Assembly (NCBI RefSeq): GCF_039631355.1
Contig: NZ_JBDIVF010000006.1
Location: forward strand, 113,264 to 177,263
DNA length: 64,000 bases
Direction: 5' to 3'
From: Uliginosibacterium paludis
GTDB taxonomy: Bacteria; Pseudomonadota; Gammaproteobacteria; Burkholderiales; Rhodocyclaceae
Shown piece by piece: positions 1 through 7,947 of this stretch; within the stretch, counting starts at the first letter, position 1, and the number at the start of each line of letters is the position of its first letter. Made by a program: the position numbers and the translations under genes. The notes under the pieces are model-generated. The model worked only from the letters and a program-made list of their open reading frames with translations, was not told where the DNA came from and made no database searches.

Positions 1-156
1 GTCGTCTTCGAGCCGCCCCTGCCGGTGGAGACCGACCCGATCTCGCTGGTCTGGCACAGTCGTCACGACAAGGATGCAGGCGTGCAGCATGTCATCGGGA
101 TACTGGGCGACGCCATCATTCTGCGGCCGACCCCGAAGTTCGTGCCCCGGTGGTGA
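1..156 (+). CDS. LysR-family regulator, C-terminal fragment (cut by window edge)
   Basis: The frame is open from base 1 and ends at a TGA at 154-156, giving about 51 residues. The stretch PISLVWHSRHDKDAGVQHV resembles the end of the effector-binding domain of LysR-type regulators, where a VWHxRxDxDxxxxWLR motif is usual. Only the tail is visible, so the DNA-binding part and effector cannot be judged. It converges with the leftward Tsx-like gene, so it is not in that operon. It could regulate the neighbouring purine genes, but this is only a positional guess. Confidence 0.55.
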   Translation, partial: VVFEPPLPVETDPISLVWHSRHDKDAGVQHVIGILGDAIILRPTPKFVPRW

Positions 157-225
157 TCGAGGCACCGGCACGGCAGCAAGCGGCAGGTGCCCGATGCTTT
201 CGCTGCGCGTCCGTGTGTGGTGGAC

Positions 226-251
226 AAAAAAAGGCCGCGCAGCGCGCGGCC
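226..251 (-). terminator. Intrinsic terminator of the Tsx-like gene
   Basis: Read on the minus strand, an 8-bp GC stem (233-240 paired with 244-251, 3-nt loop) is followed by seven T residues (complement of A226-232). It lies about 30 bp past the stop of the leftward channel gene, as expected for rho-independent termination. Confidence 0.85.
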
Positions 252-279
252 CAATCCATCGTTGCCTTGCAGAAGACGA

Positions 280-1107
280 TTACAGATGCCACTCGGCTTT
301 CAGCATCGGGGTATGGGTGTTGGAGCCATCCGCGCCGAACTTGTTCTTGACGTATTCGTAGCCCACGCCAGCCAGGAAGGTGTCGCCCTTGCCGGTGGCC
401 AGCTTGCCCACGTCCACCATCAGGAAAGCGTTGATCCAGGTTTCGGCCTTGGTTTCGGCGCCGAAGCCATCCTTGCCCTTGGAGCCGGTGTAGGTGCCCC
501 AGCCGTTGAACTTGAGCGGCACGGGGCCGGCATCGAAGCCGACACCCCAGGAGCCGCCGACACGCCAGGTCAGGTCGAAATCAACCGCCTTGCCGACGAT
601 GCCGTTGTGGTTCTTTTCCTTGTAGCTCTGGAAGTCCAGATCCGCCCAGCCCCAGGAGCCGCCGAACTTGACGGTCGGGCCGAGGATCAGCTTCTGCACG
701 CGGGAAGCGAAGGCGTCGTCCTTGGAGTTCAGGTCGACACGGGTGGTCCAGGCGAAATCGCTGATCGGGCCCAGCGCGATCTTGTTGCCGGTGAGCTTGC
801 TGTAGTGCAGCTGGTTGGCGAAGATGCCATACAGTTCCTGAGCGCCGCCGCCGCCATTGTTGGCCGGGTCGTTCTTGTCGGACTTGAGCATGTCGACGGT
901 GAAGAAGTTGCTGCCGTACTTGAAGCCGCTGACATGGGTGAAGGTCAGGATGTTCTTCTTCACGTCCTTGTCATTGCCCGGCTCATGGAAGCCCGTGCCA
1001 TAGCGATAGCTGACGGAGTTGTCGCTCCAGTCGGCCGCCGAAGCGCTGGCGGCGGAAAAGGCAAGCATGACGGCACAGGTCATGAGGGACAGCGGGGCTT
1101 TCATCAA
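280..1107 (-). CDS. Tsx-like nucleoside-specific outer-membrane channel
   Basis: This 275-residue protein has a cleavable signal peptide (MMKAPLSLMTCAVMLAFSAA, then an Ala-rich cleavage region) and a mature part rich in alternating aromatic beta-strand segments. It ends in HL after a strand-like segment, and several motifs (SVSYRYGTGFHEPGN, LTFTHVSGFKYG) resemble the channel_Tsx / outer-envelope family. Tsx proteins form outer-membrane barrels that admit nucleosides and nucleobases. The position beside a purine operon fits uptake of such compounds. It is monocistronic, with its own terminator downstream. The start could also be the second Met. Family assignment is good; substrate is inferred. 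Confidence 0.8.
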   Translation of the reverse strand: MMKAPLSLMTCAVMLAFSAASASAADWSDNSVSYRYGTGFHEPGNDKDVKKNILTFTHVSGFKYGSNFFTVDMLKSDKNDPANNGGGGAQELYGIFANQLHYSKLTGNKIALGPISDFAWTTRVDLNSKDDAFASRVQKLILGPTVKFGGSWGWADLDFQSYKEKNHNGIVGKAVDFDLTWRVGGSWGVGFDAGPVPLKFNGWGTYTGSKGKDGFGAETKAETWINAFLMVDVGKLATGKGDTFLAGVGYEYVKNKFGADGSNTHTPMLKAEWHL

Positions 1108-1500
1108 GGGTTCTCCTGGTCGATTGAAGAGTCTGCCTGCAAGCAGCGCCCGGGAATGGCGCGGCAGGCGATGGGTTCATCCTAGGGGATGCGCGCAGCC
1201 TTGCGACGCATGGGGGTCATACGGAAATCCGCATGAGCGAGCAGGGTGCGAAGCCCTGTTCGCACTGCCCCAAAGCGGTGTCCGGGCCGGATTTTCATCA
1301 CCTTGATTTGAAAGGACAAAACCGGCTCGGGATGCTGTATGACTACAGCATGGATCCTGAAAGGGGCAGGCGGGGCGCGATTGTATACGGATTCAGACAG
1401 CCTGCTTATATTCGCAATACGCTGAGGCCTGTGCTGGCGCGCTTGACCGGCGGGCCCGGACGCGCTGGACGCGCAGCCGGGCCGGAGGGCGTCACAGGGC
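1108..1500. other. Intergenic region between the Tsx-like gene and the purine oxygenase operon
   Basis: No convincing gene was seen in these 393 bases. The region should hold the promoter of the leftward Tsx-like gene and the 3' end of the leftward oxygenase operon. The only clear structure is a perfect 8-bp inverted repeat at 1332-1351, listed separately. Confidence 0.5.
1332..1351. promoter_or_regulatory. Perfect inverted repeat, candidate operator
   Basis: ATGCTGTA is followed, after the 4-nt spacer TGAC, by its exact reverse complement TACAGCAT. It lies about 225 bp upstream of the Tsx-like gene and about 150 bp downstream of the oxygenase operon. It has no T-tract, so it looks more like a binding site than a terminator. 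No regulator can be assigned. Confidence 0.35.
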
Positions 1501-2451
1501 TCAGCGATCGATCACCAGCAGACCGGTGCGGCAGCGCGACACGCAGGGCAGGATGCTGTCGCCCGCAGCGCGTTCGGCCGCCGAGAGGTACTGATCCAGA
1601 TGCTCCGGCTCGCCGGCCAGCACCCGGCTCTGGCAGGCGCCGCAGACGCCGACTTCGCAGGAGGTGGGGATCTCCACGCCGTGAGCGCGCGCCACGCTCA
1701 GGATGCTGCTGCCAGCGGGCAGGGCAGCTTCCACGCCGCTGCGCGCGAAGCGCACCCGCGCCCCCTCGGCGGCGGCCGGCGTGATGGTGGCGGCGGGAGC
1801 GGCGCCGAAACGCTCGGAGCGGATGCGGCTGGCGGGAACGCCCCGGGCGGCCAACGCGGCCGCCGCGGCGTCCATGAAACCGGCCGGGCCGCAGAGGTAG
1901 AAGCAGGCATGCGGATCGGCGGTGTGCGGCGCGATGAGTGCATCGAGCCTGGTGCGGGTGGCGGCGGCATCGAGCCCGGCATGCACGACCGCACCCTCGC
2001 ACAGGCGTGACTGGAAGCAGGCGTGCGCATCGCTGCGCACGAAGGCATGCAGGCTGACTTCAGCGCCGCGTGCGCGCAGTGCATTGCGCATCGCGTAGAG
2101 CGGCGTGATGCCGATGCCGCCGGCCAGGAGCAGATGCGTGCGGGCCTCCGGATCGATGCCGAACAGATTGGCCGGCTCCGAGATGCGCAGGCAGTCGCCC
2201 ACCTGCAGCCGGTGCATCGAGGCCGATCCGCCGCGCGAAGTCGATTCGCGCTTGACCGCGATGCGGTAGCAGTCGGCTTCCTCAGGATGATTGCAGAGCG
2301 AATAGGCGCGCAGCAGCCCCGGGGCCGCGGCGACCATCACATGCGCGCCGGCTTGCCAGGGCGGCAGGCTGCCTTCGAGTGGCGCAAGCTCGAAGCTGCG
2401 CACGTCTTCCGCCTCGATGCGGATGCCGCGAACGAACACATCGATCATCAT
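1501..2451 (-). CDS. Rieske-oxygenase reductase (flavin/NAD(P)H plus C-terminal 2Fe-2S ferredoxin, PDR/VanB type)
   Basis: This 316-residue electron-transfer protein has three parts in order: a flavin-binding barrel with RAYS at about 48-51, a nucleotide-binding domain with LLAGGIGITPLYAM at about 108, and a plant-type ferredoxin domain. The ferredoxin cysteines C265, C270, C273 and C303 match the C-x4-C-x2-C-x(n)-C ligand pattern. Such reductases pass electrons from NAD(P)H to a Rieske oxygenase. It is the last gene of the operon and overlaps the 8-oxoguanine deaminase stop by 4 bp (ATGA), so the two are translationally coupled. It is the only reductase in the cluster and probably serves both Rieske oxygenases. 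It resembles HpxE and VanB in architecture. Confidence 0.88.
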   Translation of the reverse strand: MMIDVFVRGIRIEAEDVRSFELAPLEGSLPPWQAGAHVMVAAAPGLLRAYSLCNHPEEADCYRIAVKRESTSRGGSASMHRLQVGDCLRISEPANLFGIDPEARTHLLLAGGIGITPLYAMRNALRARGAEVSLHAFVRSDAHACFQSRLCEGAVVHAGLDAAATRTRLDALIAPHTADPHACFYLCGPAGFMDAAAAALAARGVPASRIRSERFGAAPAATITPAAAEGARVRFARSGVEAALPAGSSILSVARAHGVEIPTSCEVGVCGACQSRVLAGEPEHLDQYLSAAERAAGDSILPCVSRCRTGLLVIDR

Positions 2452-3875
2452 GCCGCCTCCGCCCGGGCGATCATGCCCTTGACTGCCGTGCGGGCGCGGA
2501 CGGCGAGCTCGGCCATGTCCAGGCCTGCGATCGCACCCTCACGCACCACCTCACGGCCAGAGACATAGAGCCGTTTCAGATGCGCGGCACCACCGCAGGC
2601 TACCGGGGAAATGGCAATGTCATGCATGCCGAAGTAGCGCGGTGAGCGGTCCAGTGCGTAGATCGCGATGTCGGCCGCCATGCCCGGTACCAGTGCCCCG
2701 GTGGCCGGCAGGCCCAGCACCGCCGCGCCGCCGCTGCTGCCCCAGCGGATCACGTCTTCAACCGTGGCTTCGTCGGCCCCCGCCTCACCGGCGCCGCCGA
2801 GATGGCAGGGCACGGCGGCATGGCCGGCGCGGGCGCGCTGCATCAGCCAGGCGGCGTGGGTTTCGGAAATCATGTCGGCGGCTTCGTTGGAGGCAGCGCC
2901 ATCCACGCCGATCGACACCGGTACGCCGGCCGCTTCGAGTGCGCGGACCGGCGCAATGCCGCTGCCCAGCCGGCCATTGCTCTGCGGGCAGTGGGCGATG
3001 CCGGTACGGGTGGCGCCGAGCAGGGCGATCTCGTCCGGGTCGAGCTTCACAAGATGCGCGAACCACACATCCTCGCCGAGCCAGTCGACCGATTCGCAGA
3101 AGCGCACCGGCGTCATCCCGTGCTGGGCCTGCACGCTGTCCTGATAGCCGACGGTTTCCGAGAGGTGGGAATGCAGGCGCAGGCCGCGCGCGCGGGCGAA
3201 GGCGGCGGTCTCGCGCAACTCCTCCGGGCGCATCGAATAGGGCGGCGTGGTGGGCGCGACCACCACGCGGCGCATGCTGTCCGGCGCGGGGTCGTGAAAG
3301 CGTTGTGCGGTGGCCTCCACGCTGGCCAGAAAACCCTCCAGCGACTCGGGTCGCAGCGCCTGCAGCAACTCGGCTTCGAGCTGGCGGGTGATGGTAGCGC
3401 CACCGCGGCACAGCACGAAGCGCAGGCCCAGGGCATCCGCTTCCTCGAAGAGCACCGCCGAGCTGTCGAAATCCTGGCCGGGCCAGTAGAGGTAGTTGTG
3501 GTCCGCGACGGTTGCGCAGCCCGACAGCGCCAGTTCGATCAGGCCGATGCGCGCAGCCAGGCGGAAGCTGGCCTCATCGAAAGCTGCGCGGAAGCGATAG
3601 GGCGTGGCGGCCAGCCAGGGCGTGAGCGTGGCATTGATGCCCAGCGGTTCGCCCTTGAGCAAGGCCTGAAAGAGATGGTGATGGGTGTTCACCCAGGCGG
3701 GGTAGATGACGCAGTCGCTGGCGTCGACCAGCGTTTCGCCGGGCAATGGATCGAGCCGGCCGATGGCGGCAATGCGACTGTCATGAATGCGCAGGTCGGG
3801 CCCGGCATGGCGTGCGGCGGCACCGGCGAGGCCGGTCATGATCGCGGCCGCATTGCGGATGAGAAGGGAAGGCAT
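2448..3875 (-). CDS. 8-oxoguanine deaminase (amidohydrolase superfamily)
   Basis: This 475-residue amidohydrolase carries the metal-binding motif WVNTHHHLFQ (His 65-67), a second His in LRLHSHLSETVGYQDS, AHLVKLDPDEIALL and the metal/catalytic Asp in SIGVDGAASNEAADMISE. These segments match, as I remember it, the characterised Pseudomonas 8-oxoguanine deaminase, which converts 8-oxoguanine to urate and ammonia. The open frame extends 35 codons upstream, but the ATG at 3875 follows an AGGAA ribosome site and begins the conserved MPSLLIRNAA segment, so that start is preferred. It lies 82 bp below the ABC permease and is coupled to the reductase. It links this operon to the urate pathway genes at 48859-52457. 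Confidence 0.88.
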   Translation of the reverse strand: MPSLLIRNAAAIMTGLAGAAARHAGPDLRIHDSRIAAIGRLDPLPGETLVDASDCVIYPAWVNTHHHLFQALLKGEPLGINATLTPWLAATPYRFRAAFDEASFRLAARIGLIELALSGCATVADHNYLYWPGQDFDSSAVLFEEADALGLRFVLCRGGATITRQLEAELLQALRPESLEGFLASVEATAQRFHDPAPDSMRRVVVAPTTPPYSMRPEELRETAAFARARGLRLHSHLSETVGYQDSVQAQHGMTPVRFCESVDWLGEDVWFAHLVKLDPDEIALLGATRTGIAHCPQSNGRLGSGIAPVRALEAAGVPVSIGVDGAASNEAADMISETHAAWLMQRARAGHAAVPCHLGGAGEAGADEATVEDVIRWGSSGGAAVLGLPATGALVPGMAADIAIYALDRSPRYFGMHDIAISPVACGGAAHLKRLYVSGREVVREGAIAGLDMAELAVRARTAVKGMIARAEAA

Positions 3876-3957
3876 GAGGGGTTCCTGAAGGGATTTCCGG
3901 TGGCGCGCGCGGGCGGCAGGGCCGCGCCGGCGCGCCGTGTCGATCAGTGCGTGCGGC

Positions 3958-4755
3958 TCAGTTGCCCATCTGGCTTTCATGCCAGTGACCGAGCCCGAAG
4001 CGGCTCAGCCAGGCCATGGCGAGGAAGAGGGCGACGCCGGTGGCGGCGATCAGCAGGAGTGCCGCGAACATCAGCGGAATGTCGAGCTGAAAGCCCGCCT
4101 GCAGGATCTGATAGGCCAGACCGGCGCCGCTGCCGCCGGTGCCGGCGACGAATTCCGCCACCACTGCGCCGATCAGGGCGAGCCCGCTGGAGATGCGCAG
4201 CCCGCCGAAGAAGTAGGGCAGCGCGCTCGGGATGCGCAGGCGCAGCAGGGTCTGCCAGCGGGTGGCCCGGTTGATGCGGAAGAGATTGGCCAGGCCCGGA
4301 TTCACGCTGCGCAGGCCCAGCACCGTGTTCGAAACGATGGGAAACAGCGCAACCAGCGTGGCGCAGATCACAAGCGCCGGCGTCTGCAGTTTTACCCAGA
4401 TGATGATCAGCGGCGCGATGGCCACGATCGGGGTCACCTGCAGCAGGATCGCATAGGGAAACAGGCTCGCCTCGACGATGCGGCTCTGCACCAGCAGGAA
4501 GGCGATGCAGACGCCCAGCAGGGTGGCGAAGAGGAAGGCCAGCAGCGTGATCTTGAGCGTGACCAGCAGCGCGCCCGAGAGTGAGGGCCAGTTGCCGATG
4601 AGCGTGCGCACGATCTCGGACGGGGCCGGGATCAGGAAGCTCGGAATCTTCCAGTGCACGCAGGCGAACTGCCAGAAGCCGAGCAGAAAGATGCCGAGCA
4701 GGACGGGCGAGACGATGCGGATGGCATCGGGATGATGGAGCAGGGGCGTTTTCAT
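3958..4755 (-). CDS. ABC transporter permease, NitT/TauT family
   Basis: This 265-residue inner-membrane protein has about six hydrophobic segments and the usual family opening, IPSFLIPAPSEIVRTL. The cytoplasmic-loop region reads FRINRATRWQTLLRLRIPSALPYFFGGLRIS, where EAA-like contact with the ATPase is expected. It sits 10 bp after the ATPase gene and works with it and with the binding protein at 8945-9931. The substrate is not visible in the sequence. The operon suggests an oxidised purine or other nucleobase. Confidence 0.88.
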   Translation of the reverse strand: MKTPLLHHPDAIRIVSPVLLGIFLLGFWQFACVHWKIPSFLIPAPSEIVRTLIGNWPSLSGALLVTLKITLLAFLFATLLGVCIAFLLVQSRIVEASLFPYAILLQVTPIVAIAPLIIIWVKLQTPALVICATLVALFPIVSNTVLGLRSVNPGLANLFRINRATRWQTLLRLRIPSALPYFFGGLRISSGLALIGAVVAEFVAGTGGSGAGLAYQILQAGFQLDIPLMFAALLLIAATGVALFLAMAWLSRFGLGHWHESQMGN

Positions 4756-4765
4756 GTCGGGCTCC

Positions 4766-5593
4766 TCAGTGTTCGCCGCCGTTGGCGAGCGTCAGCAGTT
4801 CCGAGAGTTGCTGGCAGTAGCCGATGAATTGCGGCGAGACGCGGAAAGACTCATCCCGCTCGCGCGGGCCGTGAATGTCGACCTCGGCGAGGATGCGGCC
4901 AGGGCGCGCACCCATCACCACCACCTTGCTGGAGAGGAAGACTGCCTCGTAGATGCTGTGGGTGACGAAGACCACCGTGAGGTCGTGCCCGGCCCAGAGC
5001 CGGCGCAGGTCCGCATCGAGCCTGTTGCGGGTGAACTCGTCCAGCGCGCCGAAGGGCTCGTCCATCAGCAGCAGGTTGGGATCGGTGGCCAGTGCGCGCG
5101 CAATCGAGGCGCGCATCTGCATGCCGCCGGAGAGCTCGCGCGGCCAGGACTTGTGGAATTTTCCGAGCCCCACCAGATCGAGCGCACGCGCTACGCGCGG
5201 CTCGCTGTCGCGCCGCGGCACATGGCGCAGGTCCAGCGGCAGCCGGGCATTGGTGGCCACATCGGCCCAGGGCATCAGGGTCGCCTCCTGGAACACCATG
5301 GCCATGCTGCGGCCGGGTTTGTCCTCGGGAATGCTGGCTTCATTCCACCAGCGCACCTGGCCGGCGGAAGGTGTTTCCAGCCCGGCAAACATCCGCAGCA
5401 GCGTGCTCTTGCCGCAGCCGGAGGGGCCCAGCAGCGAGACGAACTCGCCACGCTGGATGCGCAGGCGCACGTCATCCAGCGCATGGGTACCGTTGGGATA
5501 GGTCTTGTCGATGCGCCCCGCGAAGAGCACGGTGTCGGCGTCCGGCGTGATCGGTGCCGTGTCTTTCTCGACTTCGCTGTATTGCATGAGCAT
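4766..5593 (-). CDS. ABC transporter ATP-binding protein, NitT/TauT family
   Basis: This 275-residue ATPase has Walker A GPSGCGKST, a Q-loop in MVFQEATLMPW, signature LSGGMQMR, Walker B LLLMDEPFGALDE and the switch His in FVTHSIYEA. Length and motifs fit SsuB/TauB-type transporters. It forms one transporter with the adjacent permease and with the distal binding protein; the three subunit genes are separated by the three oxygenase genes. Confidence 0.9.
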   Translation of the reverse strand: MLMQYSEVEKDTAPITPDADTVLFAGRIDKTYPNGTHALDDVRLRIQRGEFVSLLGPSGCGKSTLLRMFAGLETPSAGQVRWWNEASIPEDKPGRSMAMVFQEATLMPWADVATNARLPLDLRHVPRRDSEPRVARALDLVGLGKFHKSWPRELSGGMQMRASIARALATDPNLLLMDEPFGALDEFTRNRLDADLRRLWAGHDLTVVFVTHSIYEAVFLSSKVVVMGARPGRILAEVDIHGPRERDESFRVSPQFIGYCQQLSELLTLANGGEH

Positions 5594-5655
5594 GTCAGCC
5601 TCTCTGTGTTCGGGTCTGCCCGGCGGCGGGGCCTGCCGGGCGATGCGTGCGGGTC

Positions 5656-6675
5656 TCAGCTGCGGAAGACTTCGGCTTCGCCGTGGTCGGTGAGCAGCTT
5701 CATCAGCTGCTGGCGGATCATCAGGCCGGGCTTGTCGCTCGCCATGTGGAACTCCGCCCGGCGACGCACATCGATGCAGGCATCCGGATCGCAGGCTTCG
5801 AGGATGTCGCGGTCTTCCACGGTGATGGCCGCGTCCCAGTCGATCAGCTCCTGCGTGGAGCAGGCTTCCTCGCTGTCATTGCGATAGAGCCACTGCACCA
5901 GCACCATGTTTTCGTCATCGATCGGCGTGGCGCAGTTGTAGATGATGTGATCGACGCCGCTGGCCGGATAGGTGCAGCCGAAGCGCCGTGCAAAGGGCAG
6001 GTAGTAGCGATTGACCAGATGGCGGTGGGTGATCGGCTCGGTGGTGCCGGTGACGCGGTGGCTGGCCTCCGGATTGCGGATCGGCACCAGGGTTTCGGCC
6101 TCGAAGCCGTAGTCGGTTTCGCGGAACTCGTAAGGGGCCGGCTGCGGCTGATCCTGGAGGCCGAAGTTCGCCTTGTGCACGAAGGAGAAGTGCGAATTGT
6201 CGAAGGAGTTCTCCATCATCCGCACCGGGCTGGTCTTCCATGTCTGGTGGAACTGGAAGATGCGGCGGTAGCCCGGCGCGCCGTCTTCCGGGAAATGGGG
6301 AATGTCGCGCAGCGGCGCTTCGAGCGCGACCCACACATAGCCGTATTTTTCCTGACAGTGAAAGGGGGTGATCTTCGCGCCGGGCGGAATCGCGCCCTCC
6401 GGATTCTGCGGAATCTTCACGCAGGCGCCGCTGCAGTCGTATTGCCAGCCGTGATAGCCGCAGACGATGTTGCCGTTCTCGACGAAGCCTTTTGAGAGCT
6501 GCGCGGTGCGGTGGCAGCAGCGGTCCTGCGCGGCGGCGGGGCGGCCGTCGGCCTGCTTCCAGAGGACGATTTTTTCACCCAGCAGGGTGAAGGCCTGCGG
6601 GCCCTTGTCCAGCTCGGTGAGCGGAAGCGTGGCGTACCAGAAGCGGCGCAGGACGGGTTGTCGGGTCACGAGCAT
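5656..6675 (-). CDS. Rieske non-haem iron oxygenase, paralogue 1 (HpxD/phthalate-dioxygenase-like)
   Basis: This 339-residue oxygenase alpha subunit has Rieske 2Fe-2S ligands C53/H55 (DRCCHR) and C72/H75 (VCGYHGW), and mononuclear iron ligands in MMENSFDNSHFSFVH (N156, D159, H162, H167). The frame is open a further 64 codons upstream, but the ATG at 6675 has an AAGGAG site at correct spacing and begins at the same point as its neighbour. Family members include HpxD, which hydroxylates hypoxanthine in Klebsiella, and the N-demethylases of methylxanthine catabolism. Given the 8-oxoguanine deaminase in the same operon, a purine substrate is likely, but the position attacked cannot be deduced. 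It lies 151 bp downstream of paralogue 2. Confidence 0.88.
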   Translation of the reverse strand: MLVTRQPVLRRFWYATLPLTELDKGPQAFTLLGEKIVLWKQADGRPAAAQDRCCHRTAQLSKGFVENGNIVCGYHGWQYDCSGACVKIPQNPEGAIPPGAKITPFHCQEKYGYVWVALEAPLRDIPHFPEDGAPGYRRIFQFHQTWKTSPVRMMENSFDNSHFSFVHKANFGLQDQPQPAPYEFRETDYGFEAETLVPIRNPEASHRVTGTTEPITHRHLVNRYYLPFARRFGCTYPASGVDHIIYNCATPIDDENMVLVQWLYRNDSEEACSTQELIDWDAAITVEDRDILEACDPDACIDVRRRAEFHMASDKPGLMIRQQLMKLLTDHGEAEVFRS

Positions 6676-6826
6676 GCTGAAACTCCTTGTTGCCTGGGCG
6701 CCCGTTCTCTGTCGGGGCGCACCGGCCGGCGTGCCAGGGTGGTCGCCTTCGCCGGTTGCCGCGCGGCGGAGCGCGCGGCGTGTAGGGATGAAGTCAGGCC
6801 GGTCCGTGCCGGCATGACAAATGGAT

Positions 6827-7855
6827 TCATTGCGCGGCCTGCGGGCGATGCACTTCACGCTCGCCATGGGTTTCGAGCAGTTCGAGCAGGCGGCGGCGCA
6901 TGATGAGGCCGGGCTGATCCGCCGCCATGTTCTGCTCGGCCCGCCGGGTGAGGTCCACCGGCGCGTCGGCGTCCACCGTTTCGAGGATCTCCTGGTCCTC
7001 GTCGATCACGCGCAGATCCCATTCATTGAGCTCGGCGGCCGGGCAGTCTTCCTCGCGGTCATTGCGGTAGAGCCACTGCAGGATCTGGATGTTGTCGTCA
7101 TCGATCGGGGTGGCGCAGGTCACGATCAGGTGTTCGAGGCCGTTCGGATACACCAGGCCCAGGCGCCGGTTGAAGGGCAGGTGCCACTGGTTGCGGAAGT
7201 GGCGCCGGGTGGTGGGCTCGGTCGTGCCGGTGATGCGGTGGGACGCCGGCGGGTTGTTGATCGTGAGCCGCGTTTCGGCTTCGAAACCGTAGTCGGTTTC
7301 ACGGATCTCGAAGAACTCCGGCTTCTGCTGCGAGAACTGGCCGAAGGTGCCGCGATGCACGAAGGCAAAGTGCGCGGCATCGAAGGAATTCTCCATCAGT
7401 CGCAGGGCGCCGGTTTTCCAGGCCACGTCGAACTGCTGAATGCAGCGGAAGCGCGGGTCGTCATGCTCGGGAATGTCGAACACCGGCTTGAGCGGGTCTT
7501 CCAGCGCCACCCACACATAGCCGTGCTTCTCCTGACAGTGGTAGGCCTTGATGCCGGCGCCCTGCGGGATGTGACCATCGGTGCTCTGCGGAATCTTGAC
7601 GCAGGCGCCACGGCAGTCGTAGTGCCAGCCGTGATAGCCGCACACGATGTGGTCGCCTTCGACCCAGCCCTTCGAGAGCTTCGCGGTGCGGTGGCAGCAG
7701 CGGTCCTGCGCGGCGGCGGGGGTGCCATCGGATGTCTGCCACAGCACGATCTTCTCACCGAGCAGGGTGAAAGGCTGCGGGCCGTCTGCCAGTCTTGCCA
7801 TCGGCATGATGGCGTACCAGAAGCGGCGCAGCACGGCTTGTTGCGTGACCAGCAT
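6827..7855 (-). CDS. Rieske non-haem iron oxygenase, paralogue 2
   Basis: This 342-residue protein is clearly homologous over its whole length to the downstream paralogue. The shared openings are MLVTQQAVLRRFWYA here and MLVTRQPVLRRFWYA there. Rieske ligands are C53/H55 and C72/H75; iron ligands are N156, D159, H162 and H167 in LMENSFDAAHFAFVH. The ATG at 7855 follows a GGAGGG site; the long upstream open frame is a GC-rich extension. Both paralogues keep every metal ligand and the bridging Asp, so both should be active. They may act on different purines or successive intermediates, or form a hetero-oligomer. Confidence 0.88.
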   Translation of the reverse strand: MLVTQQAVLRRFWYAIMPMARLADGPQPFTLLGEKIVLWQTSDGTPAAAQDRCCHRTAKLSKGWVEGDHIVCGYHGWHYDCRGACVKIPQSTDGHIPQGAGIKAYHCQEKHGYVWVALEDPLKPVFDIPEHDDPRFRCIQQFDVAWKTGALRLMENSFDAAHFAFVHRGTFGQFSQQKPEFFEIRETDYGFEAETRLTINNPPASHRITGTTEPTTRRHFRNQWHLPFNRRLGLVYPNGLEHLIVTCATPIDDDNIQILQWLYRNDREEDCPAAELNEWDLRVIDEDQEILETVDADAPVDLTRRAEQNMAADQPGLIMRRRLLELLETHGEREVHRPQAAQ

Positions 7856-7947
7856 GGTGAAACCCTCCATGACCCGTCCGCGGGGGCGGACGGGGCTGCA
7901 GCCGGCGCGCCGGGTTTGGTCGCCTTCGCTGCGGAGTCGGAGCGCGC

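Noticed and set aside
1454..1485. Terminator after the oxygenase operon.
   Set aside because: A GC-rich partial dyad is present, but no T-tract follows on the minus strand, so it is not called.
3876..3980. Longer start for 8-oxoguanine deaminase.
   Set aside because: The extra 35 residues are Arg-rich and not part of the family; the internal ATG at 3875 has a ribosome site and begins the conserved N-terminus.
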